Source: ChocPot-Mid sp043804925
GTDB lineage: Bacteria > Bacteroidota > Ignavibacteria > Kapaibacteriales > UBA2268
DNA: 64,000 bases
Direction: 5' to 3'
Assembly (NCBI GenBank): GCA_043804925.1
Contig: JAZDIP010000044.1
Location: 29,865-93,864, forward strand
Below the pieces are notes generated by a model. That model searched no databases. It was not told where the DNA came from and saw only the letters and a program-made list of their open reading frames with translations. Every line of letters starts with the position of its first letter. The first letter of the stretch is position 1. The position numbers and the translations under genes are program-made. This document shows, piece after piece, positions 20,414 to 29,736 of this stretch.

Positions 20414-20563
20414 TACAAAGAAGAGGATTTTTCTGAGATTTAGGCAAAGACAGGAAAACAATAAGGATTGGTGGATAATTTATCATTGATGAAGGAATGA
20501 ATTCCTGGTATGGAAAATTGATTTAAATTGTAAAAATTAAAAAATTATATTTATAAGAATGAT

Positions 20564-21589
20564 ATGAGAACAATAATTTGGATTTTATTTTTGTTGTCTG
20601 CAACAAATCCCTTTTTACATAGTCAGGTGAGTCCGGACAATAGTATTAAGACAAGTGATACTTCATGGACTGTCTTCAACACTAAGAACTCCGGCATTCC
20701 AAATGATGTTATTAGGGACATTGCTATTGACAGAAACAGCAATAAATGGATTGCAACATTTGGCGGATTAGCAAAATTTGACGGAAAAAACTGGACAGTT
20801 TACAACACATCAAATTCCGGAATTCCATCAGATACTTTAAGTTCAGTGGAAGTTGATTTTAATCAAAATATCTGGATAACATCACTGACAAACGGTTTTG
20901 CCAAGTTCGACGGAAAAACATGGGAAACATTCACAACAAAAGATTCTCCTTTGCCTACTTCAGAAACATGGTCTATTGAAACCGACAATGATGATAATAT
21001 CTGGGTTTGTACATCAGGAAAAGGTATTGTCAGAATAGCCGGAAAAGACTGGATTAATTACAATACCTTGAATTCAAAAATCGAGAACAATTATGTAACA
21101 AGTATTTTTGTTGACCAAAATGATAATAAATGGTTTACTCCGGTAAATGGAGGATTGATATTATATAAAAATAATTTTTGGAAAGTTATAAACTCAAAAA
21201 ACTCAAAATTACCCCAAGACCACATTATGTCATTTTATGCAGATGATATTGGTACCTTTTGGATGGGAACTCTTCCCGGAGTAGGTCTAATCAAAGTTGC
21301 TGATACTACGTGGACATTTTACACAGAAATTAATTCCAATATTCCAATAAGCGGAGTTTCTTCCATAACACAAGACTATAAACGTAATATCTGGTTTGCT
21401 GCATTCAACAGCGATTTGGAACAATATATTCCTTTGGGCTTTGTGAAATTTGATGGAACTAATTTTATACATTATCACAAAGATAACTCCCCCCTACCAA
21501 CAAATGACATCACAGTTATTGCAACCGAAAAAAATGGCAATATTTGGTTGGGTACTAACTTTGAAGGATTAGTATTACATAAGGAGTGA
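20564..21589 (+). CDS. Secreted Reg_prop beta-propeller protein
   Basis: A 341-residue exported protein with a short signal peptide. It is built almost entirely of about seven two-component-regulator-propeller (Reg_prop-like) blades, each with a version of W-x-x-F/Y-N-T-x-N-S-x-I-P followed by I-x-x-D-x-x-x-N-x-W-I-A/G-T. Such blades usually form the periplasmic sensor of hybrid histidine kinases. Here no transmembrane, kinase or regulator domain follows, and the chain ends in the last blade. It lacks a T9SS sorting domain. Its role is unknown. A 7-bp tandem repeat lies just downstream. Confidence 0.75.
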   Translation: MRTIIWILFLLSATNPFLHSQVSPDNSIKTSDTSWTVFNTKNSGIPNDVIRDIAIDRNSNKWIATFGGLAKFDGKNWTVYNTSNSGIPSDTLSSVEVDFNQNIWITSLTNGFAKFDGKTWETFTTKDSPLPTSETWSIETDNDDNIWVCTSGKGIVRIAGKDWINYNTLNSKIENNYVTSIFVDQNDNKWFTPVNGGLILYKNNFWKVINSKNSKLPQDHIMSFYADDIGTFWMGTLPGVGLIKVADTTWTFYTEINSNIPISGVSSITQDYKRNIWFAAFNSDLEQYIPLGFVKFDGTNFIHYHKDNSPLPTNDITVIATEKNGNIWLGTNFEGLVLHKE

Positions 21590-21650
21590 ACCTGAAAACT
21601 AAGAATCAGCAAAGCAGTTACATCATTTTTCTTTGAACTGTGAACAGTCT

Positions 21651-21724
21651 ACTGACAACTTACAACTGACGACTGACGACTGACAACTGACGACTGACAA
21701 CTGACAACTGACGACTGACAACTG
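21651..21724. repeat. Heptanucleotide tandem repeat (ACTGACR)n
   Basis: About 10.5 copies of ACTGACA/ACTGACG occupy the short convergent spacer between the propeller gene and the TonB-receptor gene; one early unit reads ACTTACA. It is noncoding and starts about 60 bases after one stop and ends 6 bases before the other. Confidence 0.85.
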
Positions 21725-21730
21725 TATTCC

Positions 21731-24589
21731 TTAACTCCCTAATCCGAAATTCCTGAATGTATAGATGAATGAGAGCATAAAGAATCTTTGAAGAACATTG
21801 GTTTCAGTATCTTCAATATATATATCCGATACATTACGATTAATCGAATTATTTTGATTTAAAATATCAAAACCGGAAAGTCGCAATTCTCCGTTTTTAT
21901 TAAACATCTTGAAACCGATATATGCATTCCACTGAAAATAATTTGTGTTGTATGCTTCAGACAATCCGGAATAATATTGATGAGATAATTCGCTTTGCAA
22001 AACAAAAAATTCACATAAATACAAATTAACTCTGAAGTTGCTTCTTTGACCGAAATATTGAGTATTATTGTCAGGAGTTAATGAGTAAGAAACAAAATTG
22101 AAATTAGAAAATGACATAAGTGTGAAATCAAATTTTTCGCTTATATTACTTGTAATAACTCCACCCAAACTAAGAGTTTTTGTAAAGGAATTGTTTTGCT
22201 TCTCATTATACACTCCCGGTATCTCTGTTTGTTCATTGTATATACCGGGTGTTTTAGTGTACATAAACGATACATTCAGGTTCATGTTGCTTGAAATAAA
22301 ATTAACCGGAAAACCATAAGCAATAAAACTTCTGAGATTGTAGTAATTATCCAAATTAACTCTTTGAGTTAACTGTACACCCTCCTGAACGAGATATCCG
22401 TTTGACAGGACAGTATCGGCACTCATGATTGTCGTCTTTTGTCCAATATAATTATTTGAAAATCTTCCTCCTATATTAAAGAAAAAGTTTGAAGAATTTT
22501 CTTCATCTACAGCCATATAATTTGCAAATAAATTATGTGTATAAGATTCTTCCAATAGAGGATTTCCTATAGAAATTTGCAATGGATTATTGTTATTAAC
22601 CACATCCTGCAATTGTTCTATTGACGGTAAATCGGTTGATGTTCGGTAAAAAATCCTGATATTATTTCTTTTCGTAAACCTGTATTGGTAGCTCGCATTC
22701 GGCAAAACATTATTGAAACTCCTATCCGTTATTCCTGAATAGGGATATTGTTGTTCATTATACAGTCTGCTGTTTTGATAAGACAAACCTAATGAAAAAT
22801 TTGTTTCTTCCTTTTGAAATCTATAGCTTGTGCCTATATTCTGACTTCTATATGTGCTGGCAAAAATGTTAGACAATGTAGTATCAAGTTCATCATATTG
22901 GTCTGTTTCGGGATTGAAATTATTTGTTGTTTTATCCGATTTATTTTCATTTAACCTTCCGGAATAATTGAACTGCAACTGGCTGTCTTCTCCTAACGGT
23001 TCGGTATAAGCAACATTATAAGACAAATTCAATCCATCTGATACAAGTTCAGAATTCTGATTTAATGTATCGGCTGTTTCAATCTCAGTATAATAATAAC
23101 TCGTTGCATATAACTCATTATTGCCGTTATTTTCATTATAACCGGGAGTGGCACTGAAGGAAATAGTTCTTCCTTTGCTTTCAAATTTATGGCGCCATAA
23201 AATTTCATTTGATAAATCATATCCTAACAAATTAGATTGATAATCATTGTCAGATTTATTTAGTAATCTTTCAAACATGTTTGTATGAGCTGAAGTAATT
23301 TGCTGACCTTCATTTTGTTGAAGCGAAAATCTTGGTCTAATCATAATGGAATTGGAAGAATCTATGTCCCAATCAAAACGGAAATTAAATCGGTGATTTA
23401 TATTTTTACTGGAGGAATTTGTATTTTCTATATAGGTCTGTCCGGCATTTGAAGTTGATATATACTCACGAAAAGTATTATTTATAGCTTCGTTATTTCC
23501 ATAATTGAAAAAATAACTTCCGCTTACTTTAATTGATTTACCCCAGTCATCACTGTAATTAATACCGAAAGCATTTGTTGATGTTATACCATCCTGATTA
23601 CCTACAAGAAAATCACCAACACTGCCTCCTCCAAAAAATCTTGGACCTCCGCCTCTTCGCATACCTCCGGCAGGGGATCTCATCATTCCGGGACCTCCAA
23701 AGAAAGGTCCTCTTGCCGAACCTGAAGAACTTATTGCTCCCAATATATCCTCAATAGCAAAGTTTTGCTGATTGACGTTATTCGATTGTGCCAATATCGA
23801 AATCCTGCTATCTTCACCGAATATATTAAAATTTGTACCTGCCTGATAGTGTTCTTCGTTTCCATATCCTGCATATGCCTTACCGAACTGTCCTCTGCGC
23901 ATATTCGTACGGGTAATAATATTAAGTGTCTTAGTAGTATTCCCGTCATCAAACCCGGTAAACTGTGATTGTTCGCTTTTTTCATCATAGATTTGAATTT
24001 TATCAATTATTTGAGCAGGTAAATTTTTTAAAGCCGCAGTCGGGTCATCTCCAAAAAACGGTTTGCCATCCATCAATACTTTCTTTACATTTTCTCCTTG
24101 TGCCTGCACCTTATTGTCCTGTAAAACAACTCCGGGCATTTTTTGCACAAGGTCTTCTGCGGTTGCATCAGGTTGAGTTTTGTAGGCATCTGCATTAAAT
24201 TGAGTGGTATCCCCTTTAAGCTCTACAGCGGGCATTTGTCCTACTACTTCAACTTCATCGGTTACTGTAGATTGTTCGGTAAGATAGATTTTTGCTAATT
24301 TGACATTGGAATTTTTAATTTGAATAATAGTATCGAAAGGTTTATAGCCAATATAGGAACATATCAAATTGTATCTGCCTTTTTCCAAATCCTCAATAGA
24401 AAAATAGCCCTTATTATTTGTCAGTGCTCCTGATTTAAAATCTTTGCTGATATGCGATATTGAAACAGACACACCGAGCAGAGGCATTTTATTTGCAGAA
24501 TCCAATACCGTTCCCGATATCGAAAAACTTTGAGCAAATCCTGTATTAAAAGCAACAAAAAGAACTAAAATCACAATCCTTATTTTCAT
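21731..24589 (-). CDS. Outer-membrane TonB-dependent receptor-like beta-barrel protein
   Basis: About 952 residues. Start taken at the ATG preceded by GGAATGAAAAA; an alternative ATG lies 15 bases upstream. Signal peptide ends near NTGFAQ. Residues about 20-105 are a carboxypeptidase-regulatory-like (SusC-type) domain with G-T-V-L-D-S. A TonB plug follows (D-A-T-A-E-D-L-V-Q-K-M-P-G-V), then a 22-strand-type barrel with alternating strands to the C-terminus. The plug-barrel junction holds a Gly/Arg/Pro-rich insertion (about 285-330, with G-G-M-R-R-G-G-G). No SusD-like partner is next to it, so it is not a classical Sus pair; the substrate is unknown. It lies downstream of ade with a 156-base gap. 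Confidence 0.85.
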   Translation of the reverse strand: MKIRIVILVLFVAFNTGFAQSFSISGTVLDSANKMPLLGVSVSISHISKDFKSGALTNNKGYFSIEDLEKGRYNLICSYIGYKPFDTIIQIKNSNVKLAKIYLTEQSTVTDEVEVVGQMPAVELKGDTTQFNADAYKTQPDATAEDLVQKMPGVVLQDNKVQAQGENVKKVLMDGKPFFGDDPTAALKNLPAQIIDKIQIYDEKSEQSQFTGFDDGNTTKTLNIITRTNMRRGQFGKAYAGYGNEEHYQAGTNFNIFGEDSRISILAQSNNVNQQNFAIEDILGAISSSGSARGPFFGGPGMMRSPAGGMRRGGGPRFFGGGSVGDFLVGNQDGITSTNAFGINYSDDWGKSIKVSGSYFFNYGNNEAINNTFREYISTSNAGQTYIENTNSSSKNINHRFNFRFDWDIDSSNSIMIRPRFSLQQNEGQQITSAHTNMFERLLNKSDNDYQSNLLGYDLSNEILWRHKFESKGRTISFSATPGYNENNGNNELYATSYYYTEIETADTLNQNSELVSDGLNLSYNVAYTEPLGEDSQLQFNYSGRLNENKSDKTTNNFNPETDQYDELDTTLSNIFASTYRSQNIGTSYRFQKEETNFSLGLSYQNSRLYNEQQYPYSGITDRSFNNVLPNASYQYRFTKRNNIRIFYRTSTDLPSIEQLQDVVNNNNPLQISIGNPLLEESYTHNLFANYMAVDEENSSNFFFNIGGRFSNNYIGQKTTIMSADTVLSNGYLVQEGVQLTQRVNLDNYYNLRSFIAYGFPVNFISSNMNLNVSFMYTKTPGIYNEQTEIPGVYNEKQNNSFTKTLSLGGVITSNISEKFDFTLMSFSNFNFVSYSLTPDNNTQYFGQRSNFRVNLYLCEFFVLQSELSHQYYSGLSEAYNTNYFQWNAYIGFKMFNKNGELRLSGFDILNQNNSINRNVSDIYIEDTETNVLQRFFMLSFIYTFRNFGLGS

Positions 24590-24745
24590 TTTTTCATTCC
24601 ACAAATAAATAATATGTGTTTAGACTGAAAACATGGAAAATAAGTTTAAAAACAATAAAAACTATTAATTTTTACCGGTAGTATAATTTCAGATTATCTT
24701 CTTGTTAGGTCTTTTTATATAATATCTTGAATGTTAATTAATGTA

Positions 24746-26443
24746 TCAGATATGCAAATCCAAAAACTCAAATTTCTCTCCGCTGAAAAGTCCTTTGTCG
24801 CTTAATTTAATTTTCGGAATTACCAAAAGCGCCATGAAGGATAGCGTCATGAACGGAGCATTCAAATTAGAACCGAGTGCTTTTACTTTTTCATTCAACC
24901 GCAAATATTTTTCTGCAACTTTTTTCCCGTCTTCTCCGGTCATCAATCCTGCAACAGGTAATGCCAATGATTCAATCTTCCCGGAATCAACAACTGCGAG
25001 TCCACCCTTATTTTTAATAACTGCATTTACTGCACAGCACAAATCTTCATCGGTAGTTCCGGCTACAATGATATTATGAGAATCATGAGCCACACTCGAA
25101 GCAATTGCTCCTCTTTTCAATCCGATATTTCTAATAAATCCAAGTGCCGGCTTTGTGTCCTTATATCTGTTAACTACGGCAATTTTTAAAATATCATTTT
25201 CAGTGTCGGAGATAATATTTGCATCCTTTGTCTTTTCGTCGGCAACAATTTCATTTGTGAACAACTGCCCTTCGATAGCTTCAATAATCCTTATTTTTTT
25301 ACCTGTTGCTTCAACTGCAAATTCTTCAATACTTTTAAAATTTGTTTTAAAATTATTGATATTTTCAATTTCGACGGATTCAATAAGCGATTTACCGTTC
25401 TCTGAAACTTTAATTCCTGAAATATATGTTTGCAAAATATTGAAATTTTCAAGATTATCCACGATGATAAAATCGGCAGAGTCTCCTATTTGTAGTAAAC
25501 CGGCATCAAGATTATAATGCTTAATTGGATTGAGTGTTGCTATTTTTAGACAGTCAAAAATGTCATAACCAAGTAACACTGCTTTTTTCACTATCATATT
25601 GATATGACCTTTAACAAGGTCGTCAGGATGTTTGTCATCGCTGCAAAACATCAGCATATCAGGATGAGACTTAATCAATGGATGAAGAGTATCAAAATTC
25701 TTAGCGGCACTCCCTTCCCTAATTAATATTTTCATTCCATAAGAGATTTTTTCGAGGGCTTCTTCGATTTCAAAGCACTCATGGTCAGTACTTATACCCG
25801 CAGATATGTATTTCCGGGCATCATCTCCTATCATTCCGGGAGCGTGTCCGTCAACGGGTTTCCCAAGTTTTTTAGCAATCCTGAGCTTCTCCATTACTTC
25901 AGGAAATTCATAAAGGACACCCGGAAAATTCATCATCTCGCTTAGATATTTAATTTCATCTTTGGAGAGTAGTTGCCGAATATCATCGGTAGAAATTGTC
26001 GAACCCGATGTTTCAAAAGTTGTAGCAGGCACACAGGAAGGAGCACCAAAATAAAATTTAAACGGTACTTTTTTCCCATTTTCAATCATGAAGTTTACAC
26101 CATCAATTCCCATAACATTCGCTATTTCATGTGGGTCCGATACTGTCGCAACTGTTCCATGAGTTACAGCCAGACGGGCAAATTCGGAAGGTACAAGCAT
26201 CGAACTTTCTATGTGGATATGTGAATCAATCAAGCCGGGCAAGATAAATTTATGAGTTTCGAGTTCTGAGGTTTGAGTTGTGAAGCCGGTATTTCCGTTC
26301 ACGGTTTTCTTTTCGCGGTTTTCATTTTCATGATTTTGTCGAATGATATCTTTTATGATTCCATTTTCAACAACAACGGTTCCATAATAAATTTTATTAT
26401 CAGTTAAATCAACAATATTACCGCTAACCGAAAAATTGCTCAT
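24746..26443 (-). CDS. ade: Adenine deaminase
   Basis: A 565-residue amidohydrolase of the bacterial Ade family: adenine + water to hypoxanthine + ammonia, for purine salvage. The metal-binding motif H-I-E-S-S-M follows an early beta-sandwich domain (about residues 78-83). Other family signatures are D-P-H-E-I-A-N-V-M-G, G-H-A-P-G-M (metal/substrate), D-H-E-C-F and C-S-D-D-K-H-P-D-D-L. The C-terminal domain contains D-S-H-N-I-I-V-A-G-T. The length matches the family. It begins 28 bases after the rsmI stop on the same strand, so both are likely in one operon. Confidence 0.95.
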   Translation of the reverse strand: MSNFSVSGNIVDLTDNKIYYGTVVVENGIIKDIIRQNHENENREKKTVNGNTGFTTQTSELETHKFILPGLIDSHIHIESSMLVPSEFARLAVTHGTVATVSDPHEIANVMGIDGVNFMIENGKKVPFKFYFGAPSCVPATTFETSGSTISTDDIRQLLSKDEIKYLSEMMNFPGVLYEFPEVMEKLRIAKKLGKPVDGHAPGMIGDDARKYISAGISTDHECFEIEEALEKISYGMKILIREGSAAKNFDTLHPLIKSHPDMLMFCSDDKHPDDLVKGHINMIVKKAVLLGYDIFDCLKIATLNPIKHYNLDAGLLQIGDSADFIIVDNLENFNILQTYISGIKVSENGKSLIESVEIENINNFKTNFKSIEEFAVEATGKKIRIIEAIEGQLFTNEIVADEKTKDANIISDTENDILKIAVVNRYKDTKPALGFIRNIGLKRGAIASSVAHDSHNIIVAGTTDEDLCCAVNAVIKNKGGLAVVDSGKIESLALPVAGLMTGEDGKKVAEKYLRLNEKVKALGSNLNAPFMTLSFMALLVIPKIKLSDKGLFSGEKFEFLDLHI

Positions 26444-26471
26444 GTTATTAAATAAAATTATTTGCTAATTT

Positions 26472-27908
26472 CTATTCGCCATCTTTTTTACCTGGTTTAT
26501 CATTAGGTTTATTCCGCTTTTCATCAGATTTGAATTTTCTGACACCTGAACTACCGCGTCTATCGTCAGTTCTTCCTCGGCGGTCACCTGAACTACCGCG
26601 TCTATCGTCAGTTCTTCCTCGGCGGTCACCTGAGCTACCACGTCTGTCATCCGGACTTCTTCGCCTGTCGCCTGAACTACTTCGCCTGTCGCCTGAGCTA
26701 CTTCGTCTGTCATCAGATTTGAATTGTCTCTTCTTGTTTTCTCCCTGTCTGCCTTCCTCTGTCTTCTGTCTGCTTCTTCCGTCATCTTTTCGGCTATCCT
26801 TACTCCATTCTCCTTTATCCCTTCTCCCTTCATCACGCCTATCATCTGATTTAAATCTCCCACCACCCGAACTACTGCGTCTGTCATCTGCTTTGAATCT
26901 ACCAGCACCCGAACTACCCCTTCTGTCATCAGACTTGCCTCTGTTATCCCCCGAACTACTCCCTCTGCCGTCAGATTTATATCTTCCGCTACTTGTAGAA
27001 CTTCTTCTTTCATCAGACCTGCCTCTACTATCCCTTGAACTACTCCTTCTGTCATTCCTTCGGATATCTTTTCTCCATTCTCCTTTTTCCCTCCTCCCTT
27101 CGTCAAACCTGTCTTTTTTTCTATAATCATCTTCAGATTTGTTGAAATTACTTTCTCTCCTCTTTTCATTTTCGATATCCCATTCCCTGCTAATACTTCC
27201 ATCACCCGGCAAACCTTCGAAAACAACGATAAATTCACCTTTGAACTTCTTTTCTGAAAATCTTTCGTATAATTCAGAAAAAGTACCGTAATGATGTGTT
27301 TCAAACGGCATTGTCAGGTTGCAGCCAATATATGCTTTTCTATAAGGCATTACATCCTTGGCGGCTTCCAAAAAAGGCATCATTCTATATGGAGTTTCAA
27401 GAAGAGCAACTGTCCTTTTTTCTTTGCTTAATTCATGCAATTGGCTTAGTCTTTCTTCCTTGATTCTGCTCAAAAATCCTGCGAAGAGAAACTGTGTAAT
27501 CGTTAATCCGCTTCGCACAATTCCAGCCATTAAACTTGAAGCACCGGGTATAACGCTGATTTCAATATCTTTGCCAATAGCAGCTTTAACCAATGCAAAT
27601 CCCGGGTCTGCAAATACAGGAGTTCCGCAATCAGAAATAAGTGCATATCGTTTTCCCTGCTCTATGCTATAAATGAGTTGAAGCGTTCTTTCATCTTCAT
27701 TGTGTTCATTCAACAGTTCAATTTCTTTATGGATATTGTATTGCTTGAGAATCTTTGCACCTTCTTTGCCTTCTTCGCAGATAATTTTATCGCAATTTTT
27801 TAAAATTTTAATTGCTCTTAGTGTTATATCATCCCAATTTCCGATGGGAGTGGATACAATATAGAGAATGCCTTTTTTCTCCGTACCTTCGTTGTTGTTC
27901 GTTTCCAA
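26472..27908 (-). CDS. rsmI: 16S rRNA (cytidine-2'-O-)methyltransferase RsmI with a long disordered Arg/Ser/Gly/Asp C-terminal tail
   Basis: Residues 1 to about 235 are RsmI, which methylates the 2'-O of C1402 in 16S rRNA with SAM: S-T-P-I-G-N-W-D-D-I-T-L-R-A near the start, L-I-S-D-C-G-T-P-V-F-A-D-P-G, and P-G-A-S-S-L-M-A-G. Residues about 240-478 are unlike any RsmI domain I know. They are extremely hydrophilic and repeat G-S-S-G-D-R-R-G-R-T-D-D-R-R and related units, with K/R/D/S-rich linkers. The tail doubles the protein and should be disordered and RNA-binding. The 14-residue unit corresponds to a 42-bp DNA repeat. The unit composition keeps other frames open in this stretch, but the RsmI frame is the only one with a recognisable domain. 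Confidence 0.9.
   Translation of the reverse strand: METNNNEGTEKKGILYIVSTPIGNWDDITLRAIKILKNCDKIICEEGKEGAKILKQYNIHKEIELLNEHNEDERTLQLIYSIEQGKRYALISDCGTPVFADPGFALVKAAIGKDIEISVIPGASSLMAGIVRSGLTITQFLFAGFLSRIKEERLSQLHELSKEKRTVALLETPYRMMPFLEAAKDVMPYRKAYIGCNLTMPFETHHYGTFSELYERFSEKKFKGEFIVVFEGLPGDGSISREWDIENEKRRESNFNKSEDDYRKKDRFDEGRREKGEWRKDIRRNDRRSSSRDSRGRSDERRSSTSSGRYKSDGRGSSSGDNRGKSDDRRGSSGAGRFKADDRRSSSGGGRFKSDDRRDEGRRDKGEWSKDSRKDDGRSRQKTEEGRQGENKKRQFKSDDRRSSSGDRRSSSGDRRRSPDDRRGSSGDRRGRTDDRRGSSGDRRGRTDDRRGSSGVRKFKSDEKRNKPNDKPGKKDGE
26543..26626 (-). repeat. Two perfect 42-bp tandem repeats in the rsmI tail
   Basis: The 42 bases from 26543 are repeated without change from 26585, and a third, degenerate copy starts at 26627. 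Each encodes 14 residues of the RsmI tail. Shorter degenerate 9- to 12-base periodicity continues to about 27060. Confidence 0.9.
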
Positions 27909-28079
27909 AGTTTTTCTTCAAATTTTTGTTAAAATGTTAGATACTAAATTACATAATTTATAAATAGTAAAGTTCATCATTAAATCTTTTGCATCAATTT
28001 AAGATGATTTATTTTTAAATTTATCGAACTTCTGCGAAAAGAAAATCTATAAGAGAATAATAAGCCAAACTATGATTAG

Positions 28080-28532
28080 CGGTTTACAAATAAATAATAA
28101 ATCTCAAATTTTGTATCGTTTATTATTAACGACAAAAATAAAACGATATGAACAAAAAATGGTAATGAGCTTAATTTCTCTTAAGATTTTGAATTTGAAG
28201 GTGCAGCAAATTTTTCTCCAAATAGTAAATATCTGGCATTGTCAATCAGACCATTAGCTGATTCGGATAAACCAGACAGCTTAAAGCGTTTTAATGCAAT
28301 CTGGATTATTGATGTGGACAAAGTGTTAGCTGAGCATCCCGATACTGTACATGTAAAGAAAATAAACCTCCGAAATGAATTTTGTATGTACGCATTTGCA
28401 GGTGCATGGCCTGAATTTATATCGGAAAACACTTTAGCTGTTTCAATGCACGTAGATGGCGATGAAATGTCTGCTTTATGGGAAATAACTATTGACGGCA
28501 AAATAGTCAGGCAGTTGACTTTCGAGCCGTAA
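28080..28532 (+). pseudogene. Decayed 3' end of a PD40/TolB-like beta-propeller gene
   Basis: From about 28185 an open stretch encodes A-A-N-F-S-P-N-S-K-Y-L-A-L-S, then I-W-I-I-D-V-D, then R-Q-L-T-F-E-P before TAA. These are typical of WD40-like (PD40/TolB-type) propeller blades at the C-terminus of a larger protein. There is no proper start; only TTG and GTG options. Upstream in the same frame, at least two stops interrupt coding-like sequence (for example T-K-N-G-N-E-L-N-F-S then stop). This is best read as the remnant of a gene whose 5' part was lost or has decayed. A strong terminator still follows it. Confidence 0.6.
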
Positions 28533-28545
28533 TTTAAATAATTAG

Positions 28546-28578
28546 AAAGCCGTCTCTCAATCGGGGCGGCTTTTTTTG
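28546..28578 (+). terminator. Rho-independent terminator
   Basis: AAAGCCG (28546-28552) pairs with CGGCTTT (28567-28573), followed by a run of T. It lies 14 bases after the stop of the decayed PD40 gene and is the best terminator in this part of the window. Confidence 0.85.
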
Positions 28579-28679
28579 TACGTTTTTGTCAAATTCGCGA
28601 AATAATTTATTACCTGCGGGAAAAATACCACTCTTGTTTTGCTTTTCTACCAAAATTTAATCCCTCTGGGATATTTTTT

Positions 28680-28749
28680 CCTTCTGTCTTTCTGTCCTTC
28701 CGTCTTTCTGTCATTCCGTCCTTCTGTCTTCTGACTTCTGTCTTCTTCG
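28680..28749. repeat. Degenerate octanucleotide tandem repeat (CYTTCYGT)n
   Basis: About eight units of CTTTCTGT / CCTTCCGT / CATTCCGT. It is preceded by an ATCCC-TCT-GGGAT palindrome (28661-28673) and followed by CACGTTTCGCTGTTTCACG. The same three-part arrangement recurs at 53516-53745. Confidence 0.8.
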
Positions 28750-28789
28750 ATTCACGTTTCGCTGTTTCACGTTTCACGAAAAATTAGTA

Positions 28790-29671
28790 CTACTCTATAT
28801 TCTGAATCTGTTCCCTTATTCTTTCTAATTCTTCTTTCATATATACAACCTGCTGTGCTATTTCCGCATCACTGCATTTAGAGCCGATGGTGTTTACTTC
28901 TCGGTTCATTTCCTGAAGCAGAAAGTTGATTTTCTTTCCGATAGAATCAGCAGATTTTTGTTTTATTGCTTCGTTAAAAAACTTAATATGGGAACGCATT
29001 CTAACGCATTCTTCCGAAAAGTCAAGTTTGTCTGCAAGAATCACCATCTCCATTTGGAGACGATGCTCATCAATTTCGTCGCTTTCAAAAAGCTGGGCAA
29101 CCCTCATTCTCAATCTTTCTCTTTCCTGGGGTATCTTGTCCAAACCAAGTGCATCAACCTTTTCCAATACAGTTGCAACTTGTTTCATTCTGGAACTTAT
29201 GTCCTTTACGATTTGTTGTCCCTCGTTCTTACGCATATTATCGAGAGCATTCAAAGCATTGTTAAGTGCATTTTTGGTAATCTTCCATTCGATTTCAGCA
29301 TCTTCTGTCTTGGACTTAACAATAAATCCATTTGAAAAATGAAGTAAATTATCAACAGAAACATCACCTTTCATTTTCAATTTGTTTTTCAATTTTAATA
29401 GACTGTTAAAATACTGTTTCGCTGAATCAAGATTTATATCAAACGGCTGAACGGATTCGTCAAAATCAATAGTAACGTTGACATATATACTGCCGCGGTT
29501 AACCGTTTTTTTGATAATATCTCTTATGTCAAATTCCTTGTGGGCAATATTTCGGTGAAGTTTCGAGTTTATCTCGAGAAACCTTCCATTTAAACTTTTA
29601 ATTTCAACAGATACTATATAACCCTTATCTTTGGCTTCAGCTTTACTGAAACCTGTCATACTTTTAATCAT
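28790..29671 (-). CDS. yicC: YicC family endoribonuclease-like protein
   Basis: A 293-residue protein beginning M-I-K-S-M-T-G-F-S-K-A, the invariant YicC N-terminus. It ends with the conserved DUF1732 region (F-L-L-Q-E-M-N-R-E-V-N-T-I-G-S-K). Between them lie L-N-G-R-F-L-E-I and E-H-R-L-Q-M-E. YicC proteins are RNases reported to affect small-RNA and mRNA turnover. The length is normal. It follows the carbonic-anhydrase gene by 65 bases on the same strand. Confidence 0.93.
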   Translation of the reverse strand: MIKSMTGFSKAEAKDKGYIVSVEIKSLNGRFLEINSKLHRNIAHKEFDIRDIIKKTVNRGSIYVNVTIDFDESVQPFDINLDSAKQYFNSLLKLKNKLKMKGDVSVDNLLHFSNGFIVKSKTEDAEIEWKITKNALNNALNALDNMRKNEGQQIVKDISSRMKQVATVLEKVDALGLDKIPQERERLRMRVAQLFESDEIDEHRLQMEMVILADKLDFSEECVRMRSHIKFFNEAIKQKSADSIGKKINFLLQEMNREVNTIGSKCSDAEIAQQVVYMKEELERIREQIQNIE

Positions 29672-29736
29672 GATTAAAAAATAAATTAGTAAAAAAAATA
29701 AAGTGCAAATTAAGATATTTTTCGTAATAAACGGAA

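Noticed and set aside
26465..27304. Alternative-frame and opposite-strand long open frames across the rsmI tail
   Set aside because: They are by-products of the repeat composition; only the RsmI frame has a recognisable domain and a normal start.
28072..28257. 61-codon plus-strand frame before the PD40 remnant
   Set aside because: It is in another frame, rich in I/L/K with no domain, and probably part of the decayed gene region.
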